Shown: piece by piece, positions 8,803 through 17,532 of the stretch
Numbering within the stretch: position 1 is the first letter of the stretch
Layout of the letters: the number at the start of each line of letters is the position of its first letter
NCBI RefSeq assembly: GCF_000293805.1
Contig: NZ_AMBZ01000005.1
Span: 186,001 to 250,000, forward strand
DNA length: 64,000 nt
Reading direction: 5' to 3'
Source of the DNA: Paenibacillus alvei DSM 29
GTDB lineage: Bacteria; Bacillota; Bacilli; Paenibacillales; Paenibacillaceae
Made by a program: the position numbers and the translations under genes
The notes under the pieces: model-generated
What the model was told of the DNA's origin: nothing
Seen by the model: the letters and a program-made list of their open reading frames with translations, nothing else
The model's database searches: none

Positions 8803-9500
8803 GTGATTTATTTCTGGAAACAGGTCGTTTATCCGATTCTTGAGCTGACAAGGCCGAAAGTGATCGTAGAAATAGGATGCGCGCAAGGATATAACACTGT
8901 TAATTTGCTTGAATATCTCAAGCCAGTGGAGAATGGTCAGTTAATAGCCATCGACCCGTATCCTCTGTTCGATATTGAGCGAATGAAGCACATGTATGCG
9001 CACAAGTTCCTTCTCGTTCAGGATTACAGCTTGAAGGTTCTGCCCCATATTCATACATGCGATGCTGCCTTTATAGATGGCGATCATAATTGGTATACCG
9101 TATACAATGAATTGAAGCAATTTGAGCGCATCAAGAAATTCCCGATAATATTCCTGCATGATCTGGAATGGCCCTACGGCAGACGGGATATGTATTATTT
9201 TCCAGAATCTATTCCGGAGGAATATCGCAAGCCTAGCGCAAAAAAGGGATTTTGCCGGGGATAAATGAACTCGTTGACAATGGACATAATTCATCTGTCC
9301 ATAACGCTGCCTATGAAAATGGGGATCGCAATGGAGTGTTAACTGCGGTAGAGGACTTCATGAAGGAAACTAACATCCCGCTGCAGCTGCATCGAGTGCG
9401 CAGTCAGTTCGGGCTTGGCATCATCATGCCAGACTTTACGGAAACGCATCATTACTTCAATAGAGAGGTTCAAAGCATAATCGAAAGATCAGGTCTATAA
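8803..9500 (+). pseudogene. Class I methyltransferase, frame broken in an A6 run
   Basis: GTG at 8803 (GGGAGG 8 bases upstream) opens a frame with VIVEIGCAQGYNTVNLL as the SAM-binding loop, LIAIDPYP and AFIDGDHNWYTVYNELK, a pattern known in small sugar-locus methyltransferases. It stops at 9264, just after a run of six A (9240-9245). Reading with one more A continues as AKKGILPGINELVDNG and on through NGVLTAVEDFMKE to a stop at 9500, giving about 232 residues. The second half has its own TTG (9252) but no ribosome site. Either a true frameshift or a missing base in the sequence. A broken relative lies convergent at 9869-10395. Confidence 0.75.
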
Positions 9501-9532
9501 TCATACAATGATTATACCGCCGGCGTATGTAT

Positions 9533-9571
9533 TTCTAGCCGCAGATTCGTTTTTACTATCTGCGGCTAGAA
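9533..9571. terminator. Hairpin between convergent genes
   Basis: A 14-base perfect inverted repeat around TCTAGCCGCAGAT / ATCTGCGGCTAGA with an 11-base T-rich loop, 33 bases after the plus-strand methyltransferase. It lacks a clean U-run on the plus strand, so termination is plausible, not certain. The remaining bases from 9572 to 9868 hold nothing I recognise. Confidence 0.55.
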
Positions 9572-9868
9572 TACGCGTTCGCTTGAGACAAGTATGGATG
9601 ATTTTTATGCTCTCATGGCATCTGCCCATATCCATCGGCATAATTAAATAATGAATCTACACATCTTTGTCTCCACTTTTTTTCGAATATTTATTATTTT
9701 GTTCCAAAAGCGTAAACGGGTTATGGCCGATTTGGCCTAGCCGGTGTATACTGACACATTGCTTCGTGATCTCGATCTCTCGATCGGATTCAGTACGAGT
9801 ATATCGATACTAAATAATGGAGCCTCGGCCCCGCATCTCCTTTTTCAAACATTTGCAGCCCCTAGCAT

Positions 9869-10395
9869 CTACAACCCCGAATTAGTCAAAACGGCTTGAA
9901 TATGCGCATCGATCGATTCATGCTTCGGTGTAATAATGCCCAGACCACTATTCGACAAGGCCTGATGAAAGCTTACATGCCAAGGGGTTTGTTTCAAGAA
10001 ATCCTCAACAGCAGTGAGCACGCCGTTGCGTTCTCCGCCTTTCGCGCTTGCTGCTGAGCCATTAATTCCACTAGCTTCAGCTCATGATACACGGTATACC
10101 AATTGTGATCCCCGTCAATCAGGATACAATCATATTGATTCAGGTTCGGAAGAACCTCTAAGCTATAATCTACCAGCATATGAAATTCCTTGTGAAAGTG
10201 CCTTTTATACTCCAGAATATCAAATCTCGGGGCGGGATCGATAACAAATAACTCACCGTTCACCGCACGACAATATTGCAGTAAATTGCTTGTATTCAAC
10301 CCATGCTCCGCACCAATCTCTACAATTCGTTTTACGCCAAATGATTGCAATAGTGGCAATATGATTCTTTCCCAAAATGCAAGCACCTTGCTCAC
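9869..10395 (-). pseudogene. Internally deleted methyltransferase related to 8803-9500
   Basis: The first 100 or so codons match the 8803 gene closely (RIVEIGAEHGLNTSNLL, FVIDPAPRFD, ILIDGDHNWYTVYHELK). After ELMAQQQ about 165 bases are missing net, and the frame changes; the proper frame resumes with RNGVLTAVEDFLKQTPWH and GLGIITPKHE to a TAG at 9869-9871. The deletion removes the segment equivalent to the LHDLEWPYGRRDMYY part. In the broken frame it ends at 9994. The start may be GTG at 10386, 7-8 bases after GGAGG. Likely a dead gene; a truncated product could still be made. Confidence 0.75.
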
Positions 10396-10559
10396 CTCCG
10401 TATATCACTATATGCACAAAAACATATTTGGTATAAACACTATGCCCGTTTCTCGAAAAACGGGGACTTGCTTATAATAGCGTGAAATTCATCCTAGTTT
10501 AGGAGGCAGTTGAATACACTGATACCAGAAGCTCGCGTATAACAAGGGGGTGCCATTCG

Positions 10560-11888
10560 ATGATGAGAACGCTGTTGTCTACCCGATATCATTTCTCTTC
10601 ATTGCGAAGCACTGACCACGGATTGCTTTTCGACCCGCTGGATCATTGCCTGCTCGAAAGACCTAAGCCTATTACATTCCACGATGCGGCCGGTGTATAC
10701 GGAGTATGCCTGGATAATGCACACTATGTCCACATCATTTACGTAAATATCCACCATCAGCTCATCCACATTGCAATCGAGCCCTGTACCTTGCAAGCGC
10801 ACAAACGCGAGTTATCCGGCATCTTCCAGCATGTGCGCCATATTCAATTGACGAGCTGCTGCAACCAGCTCCATGCCTTCCTTCAATATCATTCGAGGGT
10901 GGAGCATGTATCGTTGTCAGGCATCCATTGGTCATCTCCATCCGTAGTGCATCATGGAGAAGAGATTCTTTCTCTACGTCTGCTCTCCATGCAAGAGCAC
11001 GTCTGGATATGCCTTGCCTTGATTGCGTCTGCTGCTTCACCACAGCAGCAAGTCAGGCTCCTCATACAATCGTTCCATCCTGCGTCCTGCAAATGGAGCT
11101 CGGTTGCTGCATTGCCTGATATACAACTTGAATCGGCAGCAGATCTATTGACGTTTGAGCTATCCCCCATTCAAGAACGGGTCAGTGTCTTCCTATTCAA
11201 ACAAACGGGCAATAAGCTCTATTTCACCGCCTATGACTGGAACAAGCAGAAGAAATGGTCCAAGACCGCTCAAAACCATACGCTCATCCCTCCCATCCAT
11301 GCAGAGCATGTCGTGTCTGTATACGATCAGGGGAAATTTTGCCTAAGCTGGGTTACAGAAGAACTGCTGTTCCGCATTCACTACCATATTGATCAAGAAA
11401 CATGGAGCGATTTATATACATCGCCTATCCAACGTCCAAGAGTATGTACATGTATCAGTGATATGCAATCAAGCTCCACGATTCCGCAGAAATGGATTGC
11501 AACTGACAATGAAGATGAACTTGTTGGACTCAATGGTATGGAAGCAGCACATATCGAAGGCTACCGAGCCACGCGCAACTTGACACATAGCATGGATGCG
11601 GCCAAGTCTGTCATCGATTCGCTTGCACAAATGAAGGAACGCAGCATAAAAATGAAGCTTGAACTTGTCCGGATGAAGCAAATCCAACAGTCTCGGCAAG
11701 TCAAGGCACAACAGTTGGGAGAACGAATTGCAGTCCTACAAGAGGAAGTTCACATACGCAAAGCACTATACGATCTTAGAAGCAACGAAAATATATTAAT
11801 GAAGAAAGAAGCTGTACCTCGCGTTCAAAGCAATATGAAGGAACGATTATCTCAAATTATATTAAAAATATCTAAACATCCACGTTGA
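10560..11888 (+). CDS. Unrecognised protein: probable beta-propeller-like body with C-terminal coiled coil
   Basis: 442 residues, not matched to a named family. The first 330 or so residues show repeated short beta-strand-like patches rich in His, Trp and aromatic residues, in the style of propeller repeats; residues about 340-425 are charged heptads (AAKSVIDSLAQMKERSIKMK, ERIAVLQEEVHIRKALYDLR) that predict a long coiled coil. No signal peptide. ATG at 10560 has AAGGGGGTG about 7 bases upstream. The minus-strand protein at 15386-16681 has the same overall plan, which suggests a pair with a shared structural job. Next gene follows 13 bases downstream. Confidence 0.55.
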   Translation: MMRTLLSTRYHFSSLRSTDHGLLFDPLDHCLLERPKPITFHDAAGVYGVCLDNAHYVHIIYVNIHHQLIHIAIEPCTLQAHKRELSGIFQHVRHIQLTSCCNQLHAFLQYHSRVEHVSLSGIHWSSPSVVHHGEEILSLRLLSMQEHVWICLALIASAASPQQQVRLLIQSFHPASCKWSSVAALPDIQLESAADLLTFELSPIQERVSVFLFKQTGNKLYFTAYDWNKQKKWSKTAQNHTLIPPIHAEHVVSVYDQGKFCLSWVTEELLFRIHYHIDQETWSDLYTSPIQRPRVCTCISDMQSSSTIPQKWIATDNEDELVGLNGMEAAHIEGYRATRNLTHSMDAAKSVIDSLAQMKERSIKMKLELVRMKQIQQSRQVKAQQLGERIAVLQEEVHIRKALYDLRSNENILMKKEAVPRVQSNMKERLSQIILKISKHPR

Positions 11889-11901
11889 GAGGAGCTTGTA
11901 T

Positions 11902-12402
11902 ATGACGAATCATGCAACAACTTCGATTGATGTCATCCTGCAAACTGCTGCAGATGTCGATCTTGAAATGCAGCGTCTCTATTTGATCGCCCATATCCGA
12001 TTTCGTAATACCTCGTCCGCACCAGTACAGCTTTCACATATTTTGCTCAAGCTATCCCCGAGTGCATTCGTCGACGTCAGCGGCAAAGTGGTAGCGCCAC
12101 AATTTGCCCAGGTGTATGGCCTTCATAAGAGTCGGAAAGGGAAGCAGCAAACCGGCTGGCGATTCGATCGCGAGGATTGGTTTTCCTACGGTCGTAGAAG
12201 CGGGGAATACCAAATTGAATCTATGGAGCCTCTCCTCCTTCAACCAAGTGTCTGGAACGATTTAAGAGACGTCCACATTGCATGCGATATAGATCGCCTC
12301 GTAGAACCGCTGCAAGTACATGCATTTGTCATTGCGGGCGATCAGCGATTTCCCGCAGAAAATCCGACCAGCATTAGTTTCCGATCCGCAACCATGGAAT
12401 AA
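11902..12402 (+). CDS. Hypothetical protein, all-beta
   Basis: 166 residues with no family I recognise. I chose the ATG at 11902, 7 bases after AGGAG; a TTG at 11896 is too near that site. The sequence alternates polar and hydrophobic residues (DVDLEMQRLYLIAHIRFRNT, PVQLSHILLKLSPSAFVDVS) like an Ig/beta-sandwich domain, then has a basic stretch (GLHKSRKGKQQTGWRFDRED). No signal peptide, no Cys apart from one. It lies 13 bases after the coiled-coil protein gene, so the two are probably cotranscribed and may act together. Confidence 0.5.
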   Translation: MTNHATTSIDVILQTAADVDLEMQRLYLIAHIRFRNTSSAPVQLSHILLKLSPSAFVDVSGKVVAPQFAQVYGLHKSRKGKQQTGWRFDREDWFSYGRRSGEYQIESMEPLLLQPSVWNDLRDVHIACDIDRLVEPLQVHAFVIAGDQRFPAENPTSISFRSATME

Positions 12403-12593
12403 AGCAATAGCTCAAGAAAATCGAGACAGAAGCCATTCTCATCTCCGACATAGATACAAAGGTTCGAAGAAGTTTGTACGAATGAATCTAGTAATTCATC
12501 CAATCTTACAGCAATCCCCTTTCATACATTAACAGTGTAGAAAGAATTCTAGCGGATTCTTTCGCTCATATGATGAAGGGGAGGTTTACGAAT

Positions 12594-13229
12594 ATGGTTC
12601 TTATTCCCATTCAACGGATCGTAAGCAGCACAGCTAACGTAGTTACTGCTGCTAATAGTGCAACTGCAGCGACTTTAGCATTGGCAGGTGCAGCGCCAAA
12701 CGTTGTAAACGTAGGGAACGCACCGCGCATTTGGCCTCAGATCGCAAAATTCGACAATGATAACGGGCCTTTTGCAGCAGTTCCGAATCCGCAATTCATC
12801 TGGTCACAACCTACATTCATCCCAGGTGAAACGCACGGTTTTGCTACTGTTTCTGTACCAATTCCGCTTACTATTGGAATTACAGCTGACTTTGTCATTG
12901 CGATGGCTGTATTTGCCGACAACGCCGTGGTTGCAACGATTCAAGCTTTCAGCCCATTCCAGATTAGCTTGTTCCCAGTTCCTGGACTGAATGTACCATT
13001 GATTGGAGGCTCCTTGGATCCAACTACTGGTTTAACTACAGATGTTGCGAATCCTTACAACTGGCAAAATGTGCGCTTCTATACGATTCCAGCATCGCTT
13101 GGATTAATCACACTTGCACTTAGCGTACAGTTTGTATTCCAATTCCAAGTGACAAACTACTTCACAACTGGCGCTGTCAACACAGCTGGATTGTCCTTTA
13201 TTGCCGACATTTACCAATCCATTCTCTAA
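12594..13229 (+). CDS. Hydrophobic Ala/Val/Pro-rich surface-type protein, unknown function
   Basis: 211 residues from ATG 12594, which has GGGGAGG 9 bases upstream (the ATG at 12570 lacks one). No Cys, very few charged residues, an Ala/Thr-rich N-terminal third (SSTANVVTAANSATAATLAL) then beta-like hydrophobic stretches (IPLTIGITADFVIAMAVFAD, LGLITLALSVQFVFQFQVTN). Codon use is AT-richer and more regular than its neighbours, as for an abundant structural protein. Upstream at about 12523 is CATACATTA, which fits the -10 of sigma-K promoters, but a proper -35 is not visible. I suspect a spore-surface or exosporium-type protein; this is inference. Confidence 0.5.
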   Translation: MVLIPIQRIVSSTANVVTAANSATAATLALAGAAPNVVNVGNAPRIWPQIAKFDNDNGPFAAVPNPQFIWSQPTFIPGETHGFATVSVPIPLTIGITADFVIAMAVFADNAVVATIQAFSPFQISLFPVPGLNVPLIGGSLDPTTGLTTDVANPYNWQNVRFYTIPASLGLITLALSVQFVFQFQVTNYFTTGAVNTAGLSFIADIYQSIL

Positions 13230-13301
13230 CGTCCATTCTTAAACTCGTAGTAAAGGAAATGTCAGCAAGTCGCAGAAAGAATAGTTAATAGAAAACGTGA
13301 A

Positions 13302-13337
13302 GAAGCATGATGCTCTTTTCAGTGTGCATCATGCTTC
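13302..13337. terminator. Convergent hairpin terminator
   Basis: A 12-base perfect inverted repeat (13302-13313, GAAGCATGATGC, with 13326-13337) lies between the convergent genes and overlaps the last codons of the JAMM gene. Tails are T-rich only moderately. Confidence 0.6.
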
Positions 13338-13777
13338 ATTCCTTGTTCCGATACGATCTGAATCGGCTCCGGCTGCGCTGTATTTCCTTCAATTCGGTAG
13401 CTTCGAACACGAGGGCGAAGCCGCGACAAGGAGACAATGATATAGGAACATGGATATGCGGCATGCTCAATATCGTAAGCCGACGGATATGGAATCGAGG
13501 CGGGATGGGAATGGAATACGGCAAGCAATTGCTCACCAGCTCTCTCCATTTGCTTTAGTGCACTATCCAACTGCTCCATATCCATGGTAAATGATACTGG
13601 GCTCTGGTCGATGTTCACGATAGGCCAGCAGCGCTTGGCGAGTCCGTCATTCCCTGACAGCAGCCCGCATGCTTCCAGCGGCTTCTCCTGCAGGCAATGC
13701 CACACCATATCACGATACGTGCAATCGGTCATCCGCAGAGCCGCAATATTACGATTGATCGGAAGGCGATTGTTCAC
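13319..13777 (-). CDS. JAMM/MPN+ domain metallopeptidase
   Basis: 152 residues. The JAMM motif is complete: E35 in PLEACGLLSG, then H89-S-H91-P, S99 and D102 in VFHSHPASIPYPSAYDIEHA, the zinc ligands and catalytic Glu of the Mov34/Rad25/RPN11 class. In bacteria such short stand-alone MPN+ proteins act on peptide or isopeptide bonds or process sulfur-carrier-like proteins; the substrate here is not evident and no ThiS/MoaD-like gene lies nearby. The frame opens at GTG 13777, 29 bases inside the end of the upstream gene, with GGGAG about 11 bases before it; translational coupling is likely. Confidence 0.8.
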   Translation of the reverse strand: MNNRLPINRNIAALRMTDCTYRDMVWHCLQEKPLEACGLLSGNDGLAKRCWPIVNIDQSPVSFTMDMEQLDSALKQMERAGEQLLAVFHSHPASIPYPSAYDIEHAAYPCSYIIVSLSRLRPRVRSYRIEGNTAQPEPIQIVSEQGMKHDAH

Positions 13778-15350
13778 GCTTTACTCGCTCCCTTTGCATG
13801 GTCAGCAAGTCTGGCTGCTTTGCCTTGCGGGGTTGGCTCGTCAACGATTTTTGGTTCATATAGCTTAATAACGAGGCATATTCTCCAACACCTTTGTTGC
13901 TTGCATCTCCGTTACGCTTGACGGTGTTCGCATGAAGCCATGTAAACGTCGAAAAATTCGGGGTTTGCCGCTTGTTTTCCTCATGCTGCTGAGCATGCTC
14001 ATCGTTATCTGAAAGATCTGTTGCTTCATTCTGCAGAGCATTGTGCGCTTGCTTTGAATTAAGATGATTGGACATTTCGTCAGCCTCCTGTTCCCCTTCC
14101 AGCTGGCTATCTGCTGACGCTGCCATTGCTGCCCTATTATCTTCACGTTCATCATCCAGTTGTTTGTGAATTGCAATATCCGAAGTGAGAGAGTTCTTCT
14201 TATCTTCCGTATACTTCTCAACCTTCTCAACTTCCACATGCTTTCCTGCTTGCTCATAGTCCTTATTCCCTGCAAGCTCATTTTCCGTCATGCTATGATG
14301 GACAGGGCGATCTTCAGTGTAGCTTTCGTCTGCAACAATTTCTGCCATGCCATCTATTTCTGCAGCATTAAACTGCCATTCGTTATCCGTATGTTCCCAC
14401 TCTTCCTCCTGTTCTGGCTCGATAACTGTTTCCACCTCTTCTGTGGCTTCAACGCATTGCTCATCATAACGCGAAGTATATAGCTCTTCTTCTTGAGCAA
14501 ACTTCTCCTCAAGAACGATCCTTCCCGGCTTCTCAACTTGTTCATGCGAATACGCAATAGCTTCCGTCTGAGGTGAAGGCTGAACTTGTGCTTCTTGAGT
14601 ATGTTCCACTTGCAACGAGACTATGTCTTCCTGATGCGGTTCTGCAATACCCGCTGGTTGTTCTGTCATCGCACTCTTCACTTCGAATCCATCTCTCTTC
14701 TCCATCGCTCGAAGCTTCTCAATGACATCAAGAATAGGCAGATACGAGAAGAAAGAGGCGGCGGCACGCATAATTCCATTCGCCAATTGCATCAACTGTT
14801 CGGTAGACAACCGCAAAAATTCGCCATACGTTAAAGCAACAGTGATCCATGACTGTCCTGCCAATGACAATTGATAGTTCGAGCGATCCTTCCAATTCAA
14901 GCTTGCGCCGCGGATTGGCAGCTCACTGTACTTCAACAGGTTCATGATCAGCAGTTGGGACAACTGCTTGCTCTGCTTTCGATGATGGAAAAAGTAATGC
15001 ACGCTTACTTCCATGGCATCATCCTGAACAGCAGATATCCATATGCCTTGCCGCTGATTGTTGGATTCATTCAACATCTGCTTACGCGTGTCCTCTGAAT
15101 CCACAATCGTGACTCTTAATCCAGCCTGGGACAGCGTAGACTGAATAGGATACCACAACCGATCCACAATTTCGGCCATCTTGCTTTCCAGTACAATTCG
15201 ACATCCTTGAAGCGGGTTCATAATATCGAGTATGCCGCGTTCTTTATCCAGATGAAACGTAAATGAGTGCTTGCCCAGCAGCTGATATACGTCGATCAAT
15301 CTCGTCTCAGCAATCGTACATAACGGTTTGCCGTTCAACTGAATTTGCAT
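13749..15350 (-). CDS. Unrecognised protein: possible inactive amidase_3-like domain plus acidic disordered tail
   Basis: 533 residues from ATG 15350, which follows GGGAGGGAGGGG by 6 bases. Residues about 1-210 run like an N-acetylmuramoyl-L-alanine amidase_3 fold: RIVLES in place of the first zinc strand, TLSQAGLRVTIVDSED, NNQRQGIWISAVQ where active members have ADLFVSIHAN, LPIRGASL, and VALTYGEFLR for the final VELGFLSN strand. The usual zinc His and Glu are not there, so if the match is right it is a pseudoenzyme. The rest is Glu/Gln-rich and low-complexity (EEVETVIEPEQEEEWEHTD) with a basic tail. It sits between two unknown surface-type genes in one operon. Fold call is tentative. Confidence 0.5.
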   Translation of the reverse strand: MQIQLNGKPLCTIAETRLIDVYQLLGKHSFTFHLDKERGILDIMNPLQGCRIVLESKMAEIVDRLWYPIQSTLSQAGLRVTIVDSEDTRKQMLNESNNQRQGIWISAVQDDAMEVSVHYFFHHRKQSKQLSQLLIMNLLKYSELPIRGASLNWKDRSNYQLSLAGQSWITVALTYGEFLRLSTEQLMQLANGIMRAAASFFSYLPILDVIEKLRAMEKRDGFEVKSAMTEQPAGIAEPHQEDIVSLQVEHTQEAQVQPSPQTEAIAYSHEQVEKPGRIVLEEKFAQEEELYTSRYDEQCVEATEEVETVIEPEQEEEWEHTDNEWQFNAAEIDGMAEIVADESYTEDRPVHHSMTENELAGNKDYEQAGKHVEVEKVEKYTEDKKNSLTSDIAIHKQLDDEREDNRAAMAASADSQLEGEQEADEMSNHLNSKQAHNALQNEATDLSDNDEHAQQHEENKRQTPNFSTFTWLHANTVKRNGDASNKGVGEYASLLSYMNQKSLTSQPRKAKQPDLLTMQRERVKREQSPSDQS

Positions 15351-15385
15351 TCGATGCCCCTCCCTCCCGTACGCATTCACTATCG

Positions 15386-16681
15386 TTATTGTATGAGGCG
15401 AATACCGAATGGTTCCATATTGCCATCACCCGCATGCAATTGCTCCATCAGGCGTAGCTCCTCCCGCTCCATTTCTTCGATATGTTCTTCCACACGCTGA
15501 AGTGCATACTCTTCCTGCGTCTTGCGTTCATCAAGCATCATTAGCTCCCCTTGCCATGCTGCAATGGTTGCCGAAGCATAGTGTTGCCATAAACTTAGCT
15601 GCAACTGTGCATACTGCAGAAGCATATCATCCTGCACAGGGGGATGCATGCTAGACATAGTGAGGTAAGGATGCAGCAAATCCATCAGTTCTATCGGACG
15701 AAAGTGGGGATACCCCCACCCAATAAGTTGTGCCGGAACGATGCCGTGTGCAATTATACGTATCCCGTGTATAATGCGCAGCTTCGATTCACGTGTAAAA
15801 GGAATATCCATAAAGGAGCCCCAATCCTGACCTCCATTACTTGAATACGTGCAGGATATCCTCGATGAGCCAGTAACCGCAAGGAGCATACCATTGCTCC
15901 CTGTCATCATGAGATGCGGGATGATTGACTGCTTATCAAAATATACCTTCAATGGAAGACCGGAGTGCGCAGCATTCCTTCCTCGAGCAAAAAACAACTT
16001 GGTTGTCGCCCCATTACAGACGATCCAGGCGAGACAAGGTTCTTCTTCCCCTGCAGCCGACACCGTGATTTTCCAGCTCTGCTCTGTTTGTGTAGAAGTA
16101 AAGACAGGAACCCACTTTGGTTCCTCTGCTTCTATATCCAGCTCAAGCAGCAAGAGCTCCTGCTTATTCGTGTCCGCATGTCGAATCAGGAGCAATCCAT
16201 ATAGCACCCCTGATTCACTTATATCCCAGCTTGCTTGTTCAATATGTACGTTTGCCCCATAATCTTCGTGAACATAGAAAAATTCCCGCTCTTCCCACCT
16301 CCCCTGTTCATATCGCCGAAGAACATAAGTCAACTTCTCATTCCGTATCATGGTATAGCTCAAAAATAAGGTTCTCCCCAAACCAAAAAGATAGGGGTGA
16401 TTCGAGCTGGGATGCCCGCTAACGCGCAGCTCCTGCTTCTCTTCAATCGGCGAATTTATGCTGCACCTCGCATAATAAATCCCCGCTTCAGAAGCCATTA
16501 ACATATGTAAATAGCCGTGAAACAGAATAGCGCTAAACTGCTTCACGGAACTGCTGAACCCCCATAGATGCTGCTTTGCCCGCTCTCCTTCACGATACAA
16601 GGAATGTCGCAGCGACCCATCAGATTGAAGTTCAATCCAATGTACACCTGCAGAGGAATATAAGAAGACTTCTTGCCTCAC
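15386..16681 (-). CDS. Unrecognised protein: probable beta-propeller with Asp-box and C-terminal coiled coil
   Basis: 431 residues from GTG 16681, where GGAGGGG lies 6 bases upstream; an ATG at 16786 lacks a site and would extend into the divergent promoter region. Many short beta repeats are visible, and YSSNGGQDWGSF is a good Asp-box (BNR) loop as in sialidase-type propellers. Residues from about 345 on form charged helix heptads (LDERKTQEEYALQRVEEHIE). It resembles in plan the 10560-11888 protein. It is the first gene of a minus-strand operon with the amidase-like and JAMM genes and is divergent from the Cys-rich gene. Function unknown. Confidence 0.55.
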   Translation of the reverse strand: MRQEVFLYSSAGVHWIELQSDGSLRHSLYREGERAKQHLWGFSSSVKQFSAILFHGYLHMLMASEAGIYYARCSINSPIEEKQELRVSGHPSSNHPYLFGLGRTLFLSYTMIRNEKLTYVLRRYEQGRWEEREFFYVHEDYGANVHIEQASWDISESGVLYGLLLIRHADTNKQELLLLELDIEAEEPKWVPVFTSTQTEQSWKITVSAAGEEEPCLAWIVCNGATTKLFFARGRNAAHSGLPLKVYFDKQSIIPHLMMTGSNGMLLAVTGSSRISCTYSSNGGQDWGSFMDIPFTRESKLRIIHGIRIIAHGIVPAQLIGWGYPHFRPIELMDLLHPYLTMSSMHPPVQDDMLLQYAQLQLSLWQHYASATIAAWQGELMMLDERKTQEEYALQRVEEHIEEMEREELRLMEQLHAGDGNMEPFGIRLIQ

Positions 16682-16788
16682 AGCGATCCCCTCCAAATAA
16701 TTTTGTGGGGGTGTCACCTTTTCTACAAAGCCCCCATAGACTGTATTGAATTTGAATTCAGATTCTATAAAGGAGGCAGGAAACATTC

Positions 16789-17451
16789 ATGGAGAGCAAG
16801 TTAGTTCAAGGGCAAACAACGCCCCCCGAATATTTGCCACTACCCTCTTTGGAATGTATAGAGGTTCCTAAAGTATTCGATTGGGTGTTGTTAACGACGC
16901 AAATTGTTGATGAAGCATGCATTGATCCAGCTTTGTGCTTGCCATTGCCGGCTACATTCAGCGTTCAAGCAACGGTACTGTCAGTAAGCTGCGGAGAAAA
17001 AGTCGGTTCTATTAGAGAAAATGTTGTGGTAACTGTTGGTGGCACACCAGTTACCCTGCAACGAGTTGTCATTAAGAAAACAGGAACGCTTGAAATCACG
17101 ATCATTGATACTACTGTCGTTCCTAACGTAGTACATTGCACATTTACGAAAACCTTTGTCCGCTTCGAGAAAGTTCTGTTGTGCGCGCCTCCGGGAACTA
17201 CTATCAATTGCGAGATCGTTCCGAACACAACAACGATTGAAGTTCTTGATGTTGTTGACAACTCTTGTGTCAATGTGGACATCGTGATTTGCCAAAGCAT
17301 TCAGGTAACAGCGCCTGTCAAGTTAGTTGTTGAAGCTGAGCTGTGCCAACCGCGGGCAGTGATTCCAGTCCCTGAAAATGTTTGTGTTGTCACATTCCCA
17401 CAACAATGCCCTACTATTTTCCCTGGTGCGCCTTATCCGTTCCCATCATAA
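16789..17451 (+). CDS. Cys-rich beta-rich protein, probable spore-coat or surface protein
   Basis: 220 residues with about 13 Cys, Val/Thr-rich and low in charge (VSVSCGEKVGSIRENVVVTV-type strands), no signal peptide. The repeat-like layout of FDWVLLTTQIVDEACIDPA and later strands resembles the SPOCS/DUF3794 type of spore-coat proteins, but I cannot assign the family with certainty. Ends in PFPS after a Pro-rich tail. ATG 16789 has GGAGG 12 bases before it and AGGAA nearer. A terminator at 17471-17499 follows, so it is transcribed alone. The CgeB-like transferase just downstream fits a glycosylated spore-surface protein; this is inference. Confidence 0.55.
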   Translation: MESKLVQGQTTPPEYLPLPSLECIEVPKVFDWVLLTTQIVDEACIDPALCLPLPATFSVQATVLSVSCGEKVGSIRENVVVTVGGTPVTLQRVVIKKTGTLEITIIDTTVVPNVVHCTFTKTFVRFEKVLLCAPPGTTINCEIVPNTTTIEVLDVVDNSCVNVDIVICQSIQVTAPVKLVVEAELCQPRAVIPVPENVCVVTFPQQCPTIFPGAPYPFPS

Positions 17452-17470
17452 TCAAAATGCTGATCGGCTT

Positions 17471-17499
17471 GGGGTGGTGGCTAAAACCATCCCTTTTTT
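17471..17499 (+). terminator. Intrinsic terminator
   Basis: GGGGTGGT (17471-17478) pairs with ACCATCCC (17486-17493) through one wobble pair and is followed by six T. It lies 20 bases after the Cys-rich gene. Confidence 0.75.
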
Positions 17500-17532
17500 A
17501 TTCTTTCGACAGCAGGAACGAGGAGGGGCTAA

